Assembly (NCBI GenBank): GCA_902523435.1
Contig: CABYZM010000013.1
Coordinates: 1-36,714 of the forward strand
DNA from: an uncultured SAR116 cluster alpha proteobacterium
GTDB taxonomy: Bacteria; Pseudomonadota; Alphaproteobacteria; Puniceispirillales; Puniceispirillaceae
DNA: 36,714 nt
Direction: 5' to 3'
This document shows, one piece after another, positions 15,263 through 24,419 of the stretch (positions within the stretch are counted from its first letter, which is position 1; each line of letters opens with the position of its first letter). The position numbers and the translations under genes were made by a program. A model generated the notes under the pieces. It had not been told where the DNA came from. It searched no databases and worked only from the letters and a program-made list of their open reading frames with translations.

Positions 15263-16366
15263 ATGATGAAACTGTTCAACATGGTATTATTCTGGTTCGG
15301 TTTGGTAACAGCAGGCCTATCTGCAGTTGCTGCGCAGAGCCTCGAAGCAGATGCAAAGATTGAGCAGGTCGGACCATCTCTGTCACACCCTTGGGGCATC
15401 AGCCTTATGGACGACAATACAGCGCTGATCACCCTACGTGACGGCGAGCTTATCCGCATGGAATTAGACAGTGGCAAAGTTACACAAATTTCTAATGTGC
15501 CTGCTGTCTTTGCCCGCAGGCAAGGAGGGTTATTGGATGTATTGGCACATAAAGATACCAAAGGCCAGCTGTCTGTATATATTTGCTTCAGCAAGCCTGT
15601 AAGCGGCGGCGCTGTTACCGCTCTTGAGCGGGCTGAGCTGAAAAAGAACAGGCTCATCAAACGCCAGGACCTCTTTCAGGCAAATGATGTTTCTTCGCGC
15701 AGCGTTCACTTTGGCTGTCGCATTGCGATACACAATAACCATCTGTATTTAAGCATAGGCGACCGGGGCCAGCGCGATAATGCTCAGGACTTGAGCTCAC
15801 ATGCAGGCGCTGTTGTGCGACTTCACCTTGATGGGCTTATTCCTGAAAACAACCCCAATTTTAAAAACGGAGCGCCAGGGCTTTTTACAAAAGGTCACCG
15901 CAATCCGCAAGGCATGGCCATTCACCCATTGACTGGCGCAATCTGGGTGAATGAGCATGGCCCCAAAGGTGGCGATGAGATTAATATTTTACAGGCCGGC
16001 GCTAATTATGGCTGGCCTCTGGCAAGCTTTGGAAAAGAATATTTTGGCGGGCCAATTGGTGACGGGCTGACTAGCTTTCCCGGCACGATAGACCCTATCT
16101 GGCACTGGACGCCGTCAATCGCCCCGTCCGGGATGGCCTTTTATAATAAACAGATGTTTCCTGAACTGACAGGCGGCTTATTGGTGACCTCACTAAAATT
16201 CAGGCGGCTATATCATATGCAGCTGCAAAACAATCTACCTGCCCGCCAGAGCGTTATTCTGGACAGGCGTATTGGCCGGATTAGAGATGTGGAAGTTGCC
16301 CCTGACGGGGCAATATTGCTGCTCAGTGACGAAGCAAATGGCGGCCTGTTTAAGCTATCCCGCTGA
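15263..16366 (+). CDS. Periplasmic PQQ-dependent aldose-sugar dehydrogenase-like protein (YliI family)
   Basis: A 367-aa secreted six-bladed beta-propeller of the soluble glucose/sorbosone dehydrogenase family. A signal peptide covers ~1-24 (LFNMVLFWFGLVTAGLSAVAA, cleavage before QSLEAD). Conserved sequences are HPWGISLMDD, LSIGDRGQRDNAQDL, GHRNPQGMAIHP, VNEHGPKGGDEINIL and NYGWPLASFG; these contain the catalytic His/Asp and PQQ- and calcium-binding residues. A strong AGGAGG-type site lies directly before ATG 15263. It would oxidise aldoses in the periplasm with PQQ; no PQQ synthesis genes are in this window. Its 3' end faces dctM, 21 bp away. Confidence 0.92.
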   Translation: MMKLFNMVLFWFGLVTAGLSAVAAQSLEADAKIEQVGPSLSHPWGISLMDDNTALITLRDGELIRMELDSGKVTQISNVPAVFARRQGGLLDVLAHKDTKGQLSVYICFSKPVSGGAVTALERAELKKNRLIKRQDLFQANDVSSRSVHFGCRIAIHNNHLYLSIGDRGQRDNAQDLSSHAGAVVRLHLDGLIPENNPNFKNGAPGLFTKGHRNPQGMAIHPLTGAIWVNEHGPKGGDEINILQAGANYGWPLASFGKEYFGGPIGDGLTSFPGTIDPIWHWTPSIAPSGMAFYNKQMFPELTGGLLVTSLKFRRLYHMQLQNNLPARQSVILDRRIGRIRDVEVAPDGAILLLSDEANGGLFKLSR

Positions 16367-16387
16367 GAGCAGAATTTGCTAAAACAG

Positions 16388-17698
16388 TTACGAAGGCCCG
16401 GGCCTCATATTTTCTGGAAGCCATGTAGCCAGATCTGGGAATAAGATCAGCACAAATACCATCAACACCATTATTAGGAACATCGGTATAGAGGCTCTGG
16501 AAATGAATGACATCTCATGATTTGTCATACCCTGAAGTACAAACAAATTGAATCCGATAGGAGGTGTAATTTGCGCCATTTCGACCACTACAACAATAAA
16601 GATACCAAACCAGATTAAGTCAATTCCAGCCTGTCGAACCATCGGCTCAACAACCGCCATTGTTAACACAACACTCGAAATTCCATCAAGAAAACAGCCC
16701 AAAATTATATAAAAAATTAGCAGTACCATTAAAAGCTCAAACTGAGACAATTTCCATTCTGCAATCAGATTGGCCAATGCGCGTGGCAAGCCGGTAAAGC
16801 CCATTGATAGAGACAAAAACGCAGCTCCGGCAAGAATTAGTGCAATCATTGCAGAGGTGCGTGTTGCTCCCATCAAACTTTGCGCAAAGGTCTTTGCACT
16901 CAATGTCCCCTGACTTGCTGCTAGCACCAATCCGCCAATCACCCCAAAGGCAGCTGCTTCTGTTGCGGTGGCGAAGCCAAGATACATTGATCCGATTACA
17001 ATCGAGATGAGAAGTAAGACAGGGATCAAAAACCTCGAATTACGCAGTTTTTCAGACAAGCTCATTACTGGTTCAGACAGCGGATGCCAGGACTTGGACG
17101 CTTTTGAATAGACAGCAACATATCCCATAAACATCGCTGCCAAGACCAACCCAGGCACGATGCCCGCGAAGAAAAGTTTTGTGATACTCTCATTAATGGT
17201 GACTCCATAAACGATGAGCGTAAGTGATGGCGGAATCATTAAGCCAAGGGTTGCCGCCCCAGCCAGCGTGCCGATAATCATTGGTTCGGGATATTTTCGC
17301 TTTCGCAGCTCAGGTATTGACATCTTTCCTACTGTTGTAAGTGTCGCCGCAGATGAACCTGATACAGCCGCAAAAACTGTACAGCCAACAATGTTTGTAT
17401 GCACAAGTCCACCGGGCAACCTGGCCATCCAAGGCGACAGGCCCGTAAACATATCCTGACTCAGCCGCGTTCGGAAAAGGATTTCCCCCATCCAGATAAA
17501 CAGAGGCAGAGCCGTCAGGGTCCAGGAAGAGGATGCTGACCAAATTGTTGTCAGCATCACATCTCCAACCGGCCTAGATGTGAATAATTCCATACCCACC
17601 CAAGCAACACCCATGAGCGCGAGGCCGACCCAAACACCCGTTCCTAGCAGAGTAAAGAGAACAAATAAAAACAGAATGATAATTGACAGGTTTTCCAT
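16388..17698 (-). CDS. dctM: TRAP transporter large permease (DctM)
   Basis: A 436-aa integral membrane protein with about 12 hydrophobic segments, the standard size of DctM. Typical segments are LPLFIWMGEILFRT, GGLVHTNIVGCTVFAAVSGSSAATLTTVG, GTLAGAATLGLMIPPSLTLIVYG and the late ITPPIGFNLFVLQG. It forms the Na+-driven transport subunit for an organic acid delivered by DctP. Start ATG 17698 is 2 nt after the dctQ stop, so the two are tightly coupled. It is last of dctP-dctQ-dctM and ends 21 bp from the convergent PQQ-dehydrogenase-like gene. Confidence 0.95.
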   Translation of the reverse strand: MENLSIIILFLFVLFTLLGTGVWVGLALMGVAWVGMELFTSRPVGDVMLTTIWSASSSWTLTALPLFIWMGEILFRTRLSQDMFTGLSPWMARLPGGLVHTNIVGCTVFAAVSGSSAATLTTVGKMSIPELRKRKYPEPMIIGTLAGAATLGLMIPPSLTLIVYGVTINESITKLFFAGIVPGLVLAAMFMGYVAVYSKASKSWHPLSEPVMSLSEKLRNSRFLIPVLLLISIVIGSMYLGFATATEAAAFGVIGGLVLAASQGTLSAKTFAQSLMGATRTSAMIALILAGAAFLSLSMGFTGLPRALANLIAEWKLSQFELLMVLLIFYIILGCFLDGISSVVLTMAVVEPMVRQAGIDLIWFGIFIVVVVEMAQITPPIGFNLFVLQGMTNHEMSFISRASIPMFLIMVLMVFVLILFPDLATWLPENMRPGPS

Positions 17699-17700
17699 AA

Positions 17701-18219
17701 TCAGTGCCCCTCACCCGCCTTTTCCTGGACAATGCCATGCTGTCCTTTAAAAATAAGCTGTAGAAGATGATCAGTAAGCGCAATTGCTAAGACAACGGCA
17801 CCAACCAGCATAATCGATTGAGGGATCCATAAGGGCGTCCTGTCCTGTCCCTGACTAATATCCATAAATTTCCAAGACCAGAACACAAATTTCTGGCAGT
17901 AGAAAACGAAATACCAGGAAATCAAAGTGCCGATGCTAAAACACCAAATTTCCATTACTCGTCTAATTTTTGGTTGAAGCGCATTCAGCAGTAAAGACAC
18001 TCTGATGTGAGAACCCTTATTCAGCGCATTTGCGAACGCCAAAAATGACGCAGAGGCCATTGCGTAACCTGCATAATCTGGAGCGCCAGGAAATACTTCA
18101 CCTGTCCATCTTGCTAACATCTGAATGACAATAAGGGCTAAAATCGCAATCAAGCAAAGTGAGGCGGCAACGCCAGATGCAGTGTAGATAAAATTTAAAA
18201 AACGTCGTAACAAGGCCAT
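17701..18219 (-). CDS. dctQ: TRAP transporter small permease (DctQ)
   Basis: A 172-aa protein with four membrane helices, the DctQ layout. It contains the family pattern A-x-x-F-L-A-F-A-x-A-L-x-x-G-S-H-I-R-V-S-L-L, visible as SASFLAFANALNKGSHIRVS. It bridges DctP docking and DctM in the inner membrane. It follows the dctP stop by 94 nt that contain an intrinsic-terminator hairpin, and precedes dctM by 2 nt. The Shine-Dalgarno is moderate (AGAGAG, about 10 nt upstream of ATG 18219). Confidence 0.93.
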   Translation of the reverse strand: MALLRRFLNFIYTASGVAASLCLIAILALIVIQMLARWTGEVFPGAPDYAGYAMASASFLAFANALNKGSHIRVSLLLNALQPKIRRVMEIWCFSIGTLISWYFVFYCQKFVFWSWKFMDISQGQDRTPLWIPQSIMLVGAVVLAIALTDHLLQLIFKGQHGIVQEKAGEGH

Positions 18220-18279
18220 GATTTTCAGCTCTCTGAAGAGACAGGTTTTATTTGGGAAAAGTATTTTTAGTGGTAGAAC

Positions 18280-18305
18280 AAAAAAGGCGGGCTTTTAAGC
18301 CCGCC
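18280..18305 (-). terminator. Intrinsic terminator/attenuator between dctP and dctQ
   Basis: GGCGGGCTT (18286-18294) pairs with AAGCCCGCC (18297-18305). Read on the minus strand it is followed by six T residues (18285-18280). It begins 8 nt after the dctP stop and lies ~60 nt before dctQ. The plus-strand side also runs into a T-rich stretch, so it could work both ways. Confidence 0.87.
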
Positions 18306-18313
18306 TGTGTTTT

Positions 18314-19291
18314 TTATTTCATTGCTTTGAATGCATCAACGATAGCTTTGCCTTCTGCTCCAGCAGCTTCAAGCCATTCTGCAGTCATAGTTGCACCAAT
18401 TTCCTGAAGTTCGCCCTTCATTGTTGGATTTGCTTTTTCAACTGTCATGCCGCCATCACGCAGCCCCTGCATTGTAAATCCAGTATACTCTTTCGACCTC
18501 CAGGTACCTGCATATTCAGCAAGAGTTGCGCAACCACGGATAACATTTTTGTTAGCATCAGAAGTCTCTGACCATACATCTGAGTTCACCATCACATAGT
18601 TGCGTGGTAGCCAGGCATCTACCTCATAAAAATAGCCCAGACTTTCCCAAACTTTCCTATCATAACCAGTTGCTCCTGAAGATACCATTGAGTCAGCAAC
18701 ACCCGTCGCAAAGGCCTGGCTGATTTCAGCAGCTTCAATGGTAACTGGAAGCATGCCTGTCAGTTCTGCCAGTCTTGATGTGGCATTATTATAGCTTCTG
18801 AACTTAATGCCCTTCATATCGGCAACAGACTTTACTTCATTTCTGAAGTACAAGCCTTGGGGCGGCCATGGCACTGCATAGAGAAGGGTCAGGTTCTGGT
18901 CTGCCAAAATCTTCTCAAGACTTGGCTTGGCTGCTGCCCACAACTTATCCGCATCATCAAATGATGTAGCCAGAAACGGAACAGAGTCATACCCGAACAG
19001 GGCGTTTTCATTTTGATGACCTGACAGCAGTCTCTCACCAATTGGCACCTGACCAGACTGAATGGCTCGCTTTATCTGTGCACCAGGGAACAAAGACCCT
19101 GAAGGGTGCGTGACGATTTCAATATCCCCACCGGTTCCAGTTGTTACGCATTTGGCAAACTCAGCGCCAGTAACTGAATGAAAATTAGAACCAGAATATG
19201 CCATTGGCATATCCCATTTCTCAGCCACCGCTGGCATGGCCATTGCCATACTTATCGCACCTAATATTACTGATCTCTTCAGTGACTTCAT
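18314..19291 (-). CDS. dctP: TRAP transporter periplasmic solute-binding protein (DctP)
   Basis: A 325-aa periplasmic binding protein. The Sec signal is ~1-23 (SVILGAISMAMAMPAVA, cleavage before EKWDMP). Family features are F-x-x-x-T-G-x-E-F-A at the start of the mature domain, the GLYFRNEVKSVADMKGIKFR segment containing the ligand-carboxylate-binding Arg of the R-x-x-N motif region (FRSYNN), and EISQAFATGVADSMVSSGATGY. Start ATG 19291 has GGGAGA 7 nt upstream. It is first of dctPQM and lies downstream of, and on the same strand as, the TPP enzyme and MLE-type enolase (128-nt gap). That suggests the imported acid feeds those enzymes. Confidence 0.94.
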   Translation of the reverse strand: MKSLKRSVILGAISMAMAMPAVAEKWDMPMAYSGSNFHSVTGAEFAKCVTTGTGGDIEIVTHPSGSLFPGAQIKRAIQSGQVPIGERLLSGHQNENALFGYDSVPFLATSFDDADKLWAAAKPSLEKILADQNLTLLYAVPWPPQGLYFRNEVKSVADMKGIKFRSYNNATSRLAELTGMLPVTIEAAEISQAFATGVADSMVSSGATGYDRKVWESLGYFYEVDAWLPRNYVMVNSDVWSETSDANKNVIRGCATLAEYAGTWRSKEYTGFTMQGLRDGGMTVEKANPTMKGELQEIGATMTAEWLEAAGAEGKAIVDAFKAMK

Positions 19292-19419
19292 GATTGATCT
19301 CCCTTTACACTTTAATTTTCTAGTTTTCTCAGAATAATAGACAAATAGCGTGGTGCGAAATAAGCGTGGTTGTCAATAGAAGTTGCGGTAAAGGTTGGAT
19401 TACAAATGCTAATCACACC

Positions 19420-20538
19420 TCATTTGAGGCTCAGTGCGTCAATCTTTTCAATATCTGGCGAGAACCCCAGGCCGGGGCTGTCCGGAACCACGACGTGCCC
19501 TTCATCAATGGGAAACTTAGTGCTGAGGATATCTTCTATCACATAGTATCTGGCGTGATAAAACTCACACCCCAGGGTGATTTCCGGACAGGATGCGATC
19601 AAATGGACACCGGGTAAATGACCCAGCCCCGTCTCATGCATATCACCACCATAACAAGACCAACCAGCCTTCGCTGCTATCTGTGCAGTCTTCCTTGCTC
19701 TTTTGATTCCTCCAGATTTCATTACCTTTATTGAAACGCCCCCAGCGATGTTCTGACTTATGGCCTTTTTCACATCTTCTGGGCCAAAAACACTTTCATC
19801 AGCAAGCAACAGCACAGGGCACTGTCTATTGATTTTAGCCATGGTCTCATAATCATGCGCACGAACAGGCTGTTCTATGAAATCAGGCTCAAAGGTGGCG
19901 AGATCCAGCGTTCTGCTTACCCCTTCTTCAGCTTCAAGCCCCTGATTAAAGTCAACGCGGAGAGATAATTCTGGATGATATTTGCGAATATATTCACACC
20001 GCATAATGTCAAACTGATGTGATTTAAAGCCTGTCTTCAGCTTGATAAGACGCACCCCATCTGCAGATATTTTCTGCAAGAGCTGCTTGTCCTCCTCAAA
20101 ATCTGGATTTGCAATAGAGACAGATAACGGAATGCGGGCTTGAGACTTTTGTCCGAATAAAGCCCATACAGGCTGATTTAAAATTTTACCTTCCAAATCA
20201 AGAAGCGCACTTTCAAGAGCGGCTTTCGCCTCTGTTGCGTGCGCGATTGCATAAAGCGCTGTACCTATGATTCGTTCACGCTCACTTACCATCCTACCCA
20301 AAATTAACGGGCGCAGATAACGTGACAAGGCATAGTAGCTAGCTTCTGGAGAGCCAGTAAATACAGACCAGCATGCCGCCTCACCCCAGCCTTCCTGACC
20401 GCCTTCGGTCGTTAACCTTAACAGCACAACCTCAAAACCACCTTCGATGTCACCTATGCCGTGGCTTCTTGTCGACACAACAGGAACCCGAATATGCCAA
20501 ACCTTAACATCTGTGATTTTCTGAAGCAGTTCTGACAT
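19420..20538 (-). CDS. Mandelate racemase/muconate-lactonizing enzyme family, MLE-subgroup-like
   Basis: A 372-aa enolase-superfamily enzyme with an intact MLE-type active site: the K-x-K pair in RLIKLKTGF, metal ligands in VDFNQGL, IEQPV and LADESVFG, and the opposing lysine in VSIKVMKSGG. Such enzymes do cycloisomerisation, racemisation or dehydration through an enolate. The start is ATG 20538, which shares one base with the stop of the upstream TPP-enzyme gene (TAATG) and has GGGTGG just upstream. An ATG 12 nt earlier lacks a ribosome site. The one-base overlap implies coupled translation and successive reactions. Substrate unknown; a small organic acid imported by the adjacent TRAP system is a reasonable guess. 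Confidence 0.92.
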   Translation of the reverse strand: MSELLQKITDVKVWHIRVPVVSTRSHGIGDIEGGFEVVLLRLTTEGGQEGWGEAACWSVFTGSPEASYYALSRYLRPLILGRMVSERERIIGTALYAIAHATEAKAALESALLDLEGKILNQPVWALFGQKSQARIPLSVSIANPDFEEDKQLLQKISADGVRLIKLKTGFKSHQFDIMRCEYIRKYHPELSLRVDFNQGLEAEEGVSRTLDLATFEPDFIEQPVRAHDYETMAKINRQCPVLLLADESVFGPEDVKKAISQNIAGGVSIKVMKSGGIKRARKTAQIAAKAGWSCYGGDMHETGLGHLPGVHLIASCPEITLGCEFYHARYYVIEDILSTKFPIDEGHVVVPDSPGLGFSPDIEKIDALSLK

Positions 20539-22244
20539 TATGCCACCCATTCGCTTACAGGCGCACTCGCTTCGTGAAGCGGCTGACTGATGATATCCAC
20601 AAGGGCAGGGCCGTCATGAGACAGGGCTTGTGCAATAATGCTGCTTAACTCAGAAGGCTTGTTGGCACGCCAGCTTTTCACGCCAAATGCAGACGCTACT
20701 GCGGCATGATCTGTCTGCCCAAAATCAACATTGTAAAACCGTTTATCAAAGCCAGAATTCTGACCCGCCTTAATCCAGCCAAATGTTTTGTTAGAGAATA
20801 CAAACATCTTGATCGGCAACTGATAACGTAGAATTGTTTCAAGCTCACCGCATGAAAAATTAAAAGAACCATCACCCATAACTGACAATACAGTTGCATT
20901 TGGCCGGCCAACCTGCGCGCCGATAGCCGCTGCCAGAGAATAGCCAAGTGCGCCATGTGCGCGATTTGTAATGAAATGCCGGCCAGCCACTGGCCATCTG
21001 TAATGTGCAGAAAAATACGGGCATGGTGTGCCGGGATCAGCGCAGATCACAGCATCTTCAGGCAGTTCACTCATTAAAGCCGCAATTACAGCTTCCGGCT
21101 TTATTGGCGTATCTGATGATGTGGCCAGAGCCGTAAAATCCTTCACTTTCGCCTCCCAAGCAGAGGCAGCGCGAACAAGACCGTTATTTCTGTTTTCCGC
21201 ACCCTCAAGACATTTTGATAATTCAGCTAGAGCCAGTTTTGCATCTGAAACAATTCCCACATCTGTTTTATAATTGGCCCCAATAACGTCAGGGTCCGAA
21301 TCAATATGAATAATCTTCACGCCAGGCTTTGGCGACCGCCATCTCTCTGTTGTTACAGATCCTGCTCGGCAGCCAATAAATAAAATTACATCTGATTCAT
21401 CAACAATCTGACGTGTTGACGGTACACCACCGTTTGATCCCACCACACCCAGCGCAAGCGGCGCATCTTCAGCAACAGCTCCTTGCCCAGATACTGTAGT
21501 TGCAATAGGAATTTCCAACAGCTCAGCAAGTTTATAAAGCTCTTCATAAGCACCAGAAATAACGGGCCCACCCCCACAAATGATTAGCGCATTTTCCGCC
21601 TCACGCAGAATAGCCGCAGCGTCTTCAAATTTATCTTTTGAATCTAAAAGCCTTTCAGCTGGGAAATGAGCATGTCGTTTTTCTGCCCAAACCTGATGTT
21701 CATCCAATGTGATTTTTTGCGTATCAAAGGGAAAGGCTAAATGAACAGCACCAGGCCTGCCTGTCGTCATTGTTCTGAAAGCTTTTCTGACTGACGCAGG
21801 CAGGCCAGCTGCATCATCCAGAGACGCATTCCACTTTGTGACAGGCTTGAACAAAGCAACCTGGTCTAATTCAGTTAATGGATATTTGCCACGGCTGGTA
21901 GTGGCAACATCTGTTGTGATGGCGAGAACCGGAATAGAACTTTCATTAGCCTCAACCAGTCCAGGTAGTATATACGTGGCCCCGCCCCCTGAAGGCCCCT
22001 CACAAATGCCCGGTTTGCCGGTTACACGGGCATAACCATCTGCCATGTAGGCGGCGTGCCTTTCATCGCGGGTAAGATAATGAACTATATCGTGGTCTAG
22101 TCTGGCTAGCGCGTCATAAAAAGGCAGAGTTGTGTCGCCACAGAGACCAAAAATATGTTTCACATCATAAGCCTGCAGCATACGGACCATCGCCTCTGCT
22201 CCACTCAACATGTTCCCTCTGGACATATTTCCTGTGCTTCCCAT
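20538..22244 (-). CDS. Thiamine-pyrophosphate-dependent enzyme, acetolactate-synthase-like
   Basis: A 568-aa protein with the three-domain POX/AHAS architecture: PYR domain (~12-180), central domain (~200-340) and PP domain (~375-550). The catalytic Glu is E61 in RDERHAAYMADGYARVTGK. The TPP/Mg motif starts at VMGDGSFNFSCGELET and ends near FSNKTFGW. Start ATG 22244 has GAGGGG 6 nt upstream. The family decarboxylates 2-oxo acids or condenses them. The lack of a regulatory small subunit and the overlap with an MLE-type enolase suggest a catabolic decarboxylase or lyase, not branched-chain amino-acid synthesis. Alternatives are a benzoylformate-decarboxylase-like or 5-guanidino-2-oxopentanoate-decarboxylase-like role. 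Confidence 0.9.
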   Translation of the reverse strand: MGSTGNMSRGNMLSGAEAMVRMLQAYDVKHIFGLCGDTTLPFYDALARLDHDIVHYLTRDERHAAYMADGYARVTGKPGICEGPSGGGATYILPGLVEANESSIPVLAITTDVATTSRGKYPLTELDQVALFKPVTKWNASLDDAAGLPASVRKAFRTMTTGRPGAVHLAFPFDTQKITLDEHQVWAEKRHAHFPAERLLDSKDKFEDAAAILREAENALIICGGGPVISGAYEELYKLAELLEIPIATTVSGQGAVAEDAPLALGVVGSNGGVPSTRQIVDESDVILFIGCRAGSVTTERWRSPKPGVKIIHIDSDPDVIGANYKTDVGIVSDAKLALAELSKCLEGAENRNNGLVRAASAWEAKVKDFTALATSSDTPIKPEAVIAALMSELPEDAVICADPGTPCPYFSAHYRWPVAGRHFITNRAHGALGYSLAAAIGAQVGRPNATVLSVMGDGSFNFSCGELETILRYQLPIKMFVFSNKTFGWIKAGQNSGFDKRFYNVDFGQTDHAAVASAFGVKSWRANKPSELSSIIAQALSHDGPALVDIISQPLHEASAPVSEWVA

Positions 22245-22325
22245 TTCTGACCCCTCGCATGTTGCTGAAAATAAAGTTAATGTCAGATATCATATTATTA
22301 CAAGTTGCAATAAAAGAGAGCTGGC

Positions 22326-23042
22326 ATGTTAGTTTCAGGCGGTAAATCAATTTACGGAGCGAGAATTGGCATCCTAATGCTGGAAGCACAGTTTCCACGT
22401 ATACCCGGTGATATGGGTAATGCGGAAACATGGCCGTTTCCTGTGCTCTATAAAATCGTCAGAGGCGCGACCCCAGACCAAGTTGTGCGAAAGAATGCTG
22501 AAGGCACGTTATACAGATTTATAGCTGCTGCTGAAGAGCTGGTTTCTGACGGTGCGGATGCCATCACTACCAATTGTGGGTTTTTATCTATTTTCCAAAA
22601 AGAACTCTCCGCTGCTGTAAGAGTACCCGTTCTGACCTCTTCATTAATGCAGGTCTGCACAGTAAACATGTTGCTTCCAGACAGCAAAAAAGCGGGCATA
22701 CTGACGATTTCAAAGTCCACTTTAAGTGATGCGCATCTTAGAGCCGCAAAGGTGCCGTCAGACACCCCCATCGGCACAACAGAAGATGGTGTTGAATTTA
22801 GCAGAGTTATTCTGAATGATGAGCTGGAGTTGAATATTGAGCTGGCAAGGTTGGATAATATTAATGCAGCTTTGAAGATGAAGACAGACCACCCTGGTCT
22901 GGGCGCGATAATTCTTGAGTGCACAAACATGAGCCCCTACGCCGAAGCAATACAAGAGGCAGTTGAGCTGCCGGTATACTCAATTGTGAATTTTGTGGAG
23001 TGGCTGCATGCTGGGCTGAAACCCAAACGCTTTCTCAGCTAG
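22326..23042 (+). CDS. Aspartate/glutamate racemase superfamily protein
   Basis: A 238-aa cofactor-independent racemase-fold protein with the two expected cysteines: C84 in AITTNCGFL and C199 in IILECTNM. These act as paired acid/base residues in Asp/Glu/hydantoin racemases, and one of them suffices in arylmalonate decarboxylase. The N-terminal GARIGILMLEAQFPRIPGDM and the mid-protein KKAGILTISK strand fit the pseudo-symmetric fold. It is divergent from the TPP-enzyme gene (81-nt gap) and convergent with the dadA-like gene (1-bp gap). The D-amino-acid dehydrogenase next door hints at D/L amino or hydroxy acid interconversion; the actual substrate is unknown. Confidence 0.88.
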   Translation: MLVSGGKSIYGARIGILMLEAQFPRIPGDMGNAETWPFPVLYKIVRGATPDQVVRKNAEGTLYRFIAAAEELVSDGADAITTNCGFLSIFQKELSAAVRVPVLTSSLMQVCTVNMLLPDSKKAGILTISKSTLSDAHLRAAKVPSDTPIGTTEDGVEFSRVILNDELELNIELARLDNINAALKMKTDHPGLGAIILECTNMSPYAEAIQEAVELPVYSIVNFVEWLHAGLKPKRFLS

Positions 23043-23043
23043 G

Positions 23044-24291
23044 CTAGTTTTTAGCAGAAAATCTGTCTGGACGATAAGGACTTAAATCAAGGTTTGTTGG
23101 GTTTTGGGTGATGATATCTGAAAGAATTTTGCCTGACTTGGCACCACCCGTCAGACCAAGGTGCTGATGGCCGAATGCGGTATAGATTTCCTGGTCAGAG
23201 GACACCTGTCCCAGCATCGGCAATGAATCTGTTATCGCTGGCCTGTGGCCTAACCATTCCACTATCTCATCGTAATTAAGGTCGTTGAATAGGGCCGCCA
23301 CATGCGTGCGGAGCATTTTTATAGGCGCGTCTTGAGGGCCTGCCTTCGTGCCGCCAAACTCAACCACACCCGCACAGCGGATACGACCTTTCATCGGAGT
23401 AACCGCAAACTTTCCTGATGCTACCATCATTGGATTTACTGGATATCTGTCAGGTGACTTTAGCTCTAGATGGTAGCCCCTCTCACTTTCCATGGGCACC
23501 TTTATGCCCATCTTCTCCATAAATGGGCGTGACCAGACACCAGCTGTTAAAACCAATTTTTCTGCTGACATTTTCCCTAAAGATGAGTCAAGAAATGGGT
23601 TGCCAGTATTGTCTTTTCCCAACCCTATCACATCTGCAAGAACAAGCTCGCCCCCTGAATCTTGGAAATGCTGCGCCAAAGCTTTGACATAAGCCCCCGG
23701 GTCAATAACCATGCCATGCTGTTTACATCTCACAACAGTATGAAATTTACCTGCATAGAGGGGGTCCGTTTTTGCGTAGTCCTCTCCACTCTCTACCTGA
23801 AACTCAAACCCCAGCTGTTTTCGTAAAGTCCAACTGGACTGGTCGCCAAGGTAACGCGTTTCAGTATCATATCCAAAACAGTAATCAGCATCCTTTATGA
23901 AGGTCTCGGCTGGCGTGCCTTTGGCCAGCGTCTTGTGCTGTTCAACTGCATCATAGATCAGAGGAAGCATGCCTTTGGCATAAGTGTTTACATTCTCTTC
24001 AGTACATTTTTTTAAATAATTGAACAGGAAAGGCAATAGCTTCGGCAGATAGCGCCACCTCAAAAATAAGGGCGAGTTCTTATCCAAAAGCATAAAAGGG
24101 GCTTTTTTCCAAAGTCCAGGTGTTGTCACAGGAATTACACCACCCGCAGCAAGAACACCCGCATTGCCAAAAGATGTGCCACTAGCAGGGCCAGCCTTAT
24201 CAACCAGCGTCACATGATAGCCAGCCCGTTGCAGCCAAATGGATGTTGATACACCAACAATGCCTGCACCTAAAACAATGATCTGAGCCAT
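23044..24291 (-). CDS. FAD-dependent D-amino acid dehydrogenase-like oxidoreductase (DadA family)
   Basis: A 415-aa DAO-fold flavoprotein. The FAD-binding GAGIVGVSTS (8-17) opens the Rossmann fold, ending in the ribose-binding acidic residue of VDKAGPASGTSFGNAG. The family sequences KLVLTAGVWSRPF, SERGYHLEL, the late WLGHRPAITDSLPMLG and FGHQHLGLTGGAKSGK are all present. It deaminates D-amino acids to 2-oxo acids and passes electrons to the respiratory chain. It lies downstream of the Lrp-type regulator gene, same strand, with a 128-nt gap, and is convergent with the Asp/Glu-racemase-like gene. The Shine-Dalgarno before ATG 24291 is poor. Confidence 0.92.
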   Translation of the reverse strand: MAQIIVLGAGIVGVSTSIWLQRAGYHVTLVDKAGPASGTSFGNAGVLAAGGVIPVTTPGLWKKAPFMLLDKNSPLFLRWRYLPKLLPFLFNYLKKCTEENVNTYAKGMLPLIYDAVEQHKTLAKGTPAETFIKDADYCFGYDTETRYLGDQSSWTLRKQLGFEFQVESGEDYAKTDPLYAGKFHTVVRCKQHGMVIDPGAYVKALAQHFQDSGGELVLADVIGLGKDNTGNPFLDSSLGKMSAEKLVLTAGVWSRPFMEKMGIKVPMESERGYHLELKSPDRYPVNPMMVASGKFAVTPMKGRIRCAGVVEFGGTKAGPQDAPIKMLRTHVAALFNDLNYDEIVEWLGHRPAITDSLPMLGQVSSDQEIYTAFGHQHLGLTGGAKSGKILSDIITQNPTNLDLSPYRPDRFSAKN

Positions 24292-24419
24292 TTTCTATTC
24301 TGCTTAGTTCTTGTAATCACTCATCAAACAAGGCTGACAAAAACACAACTTTTCCGCAATAAAAAACAGGCATTTTTGTGTAGATAAATCGGATAAAGCA
24401 AAAGATGCTCGCCCCCATC

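Noticed and set aside
22448-22930. 160-codon minus-strand frame inside the Asp/Glu-racemase-like gene
   Set aside because: It is entirely antisense to a gene with clear catalytic-Cys motifs; Ser-rich and motif-free.
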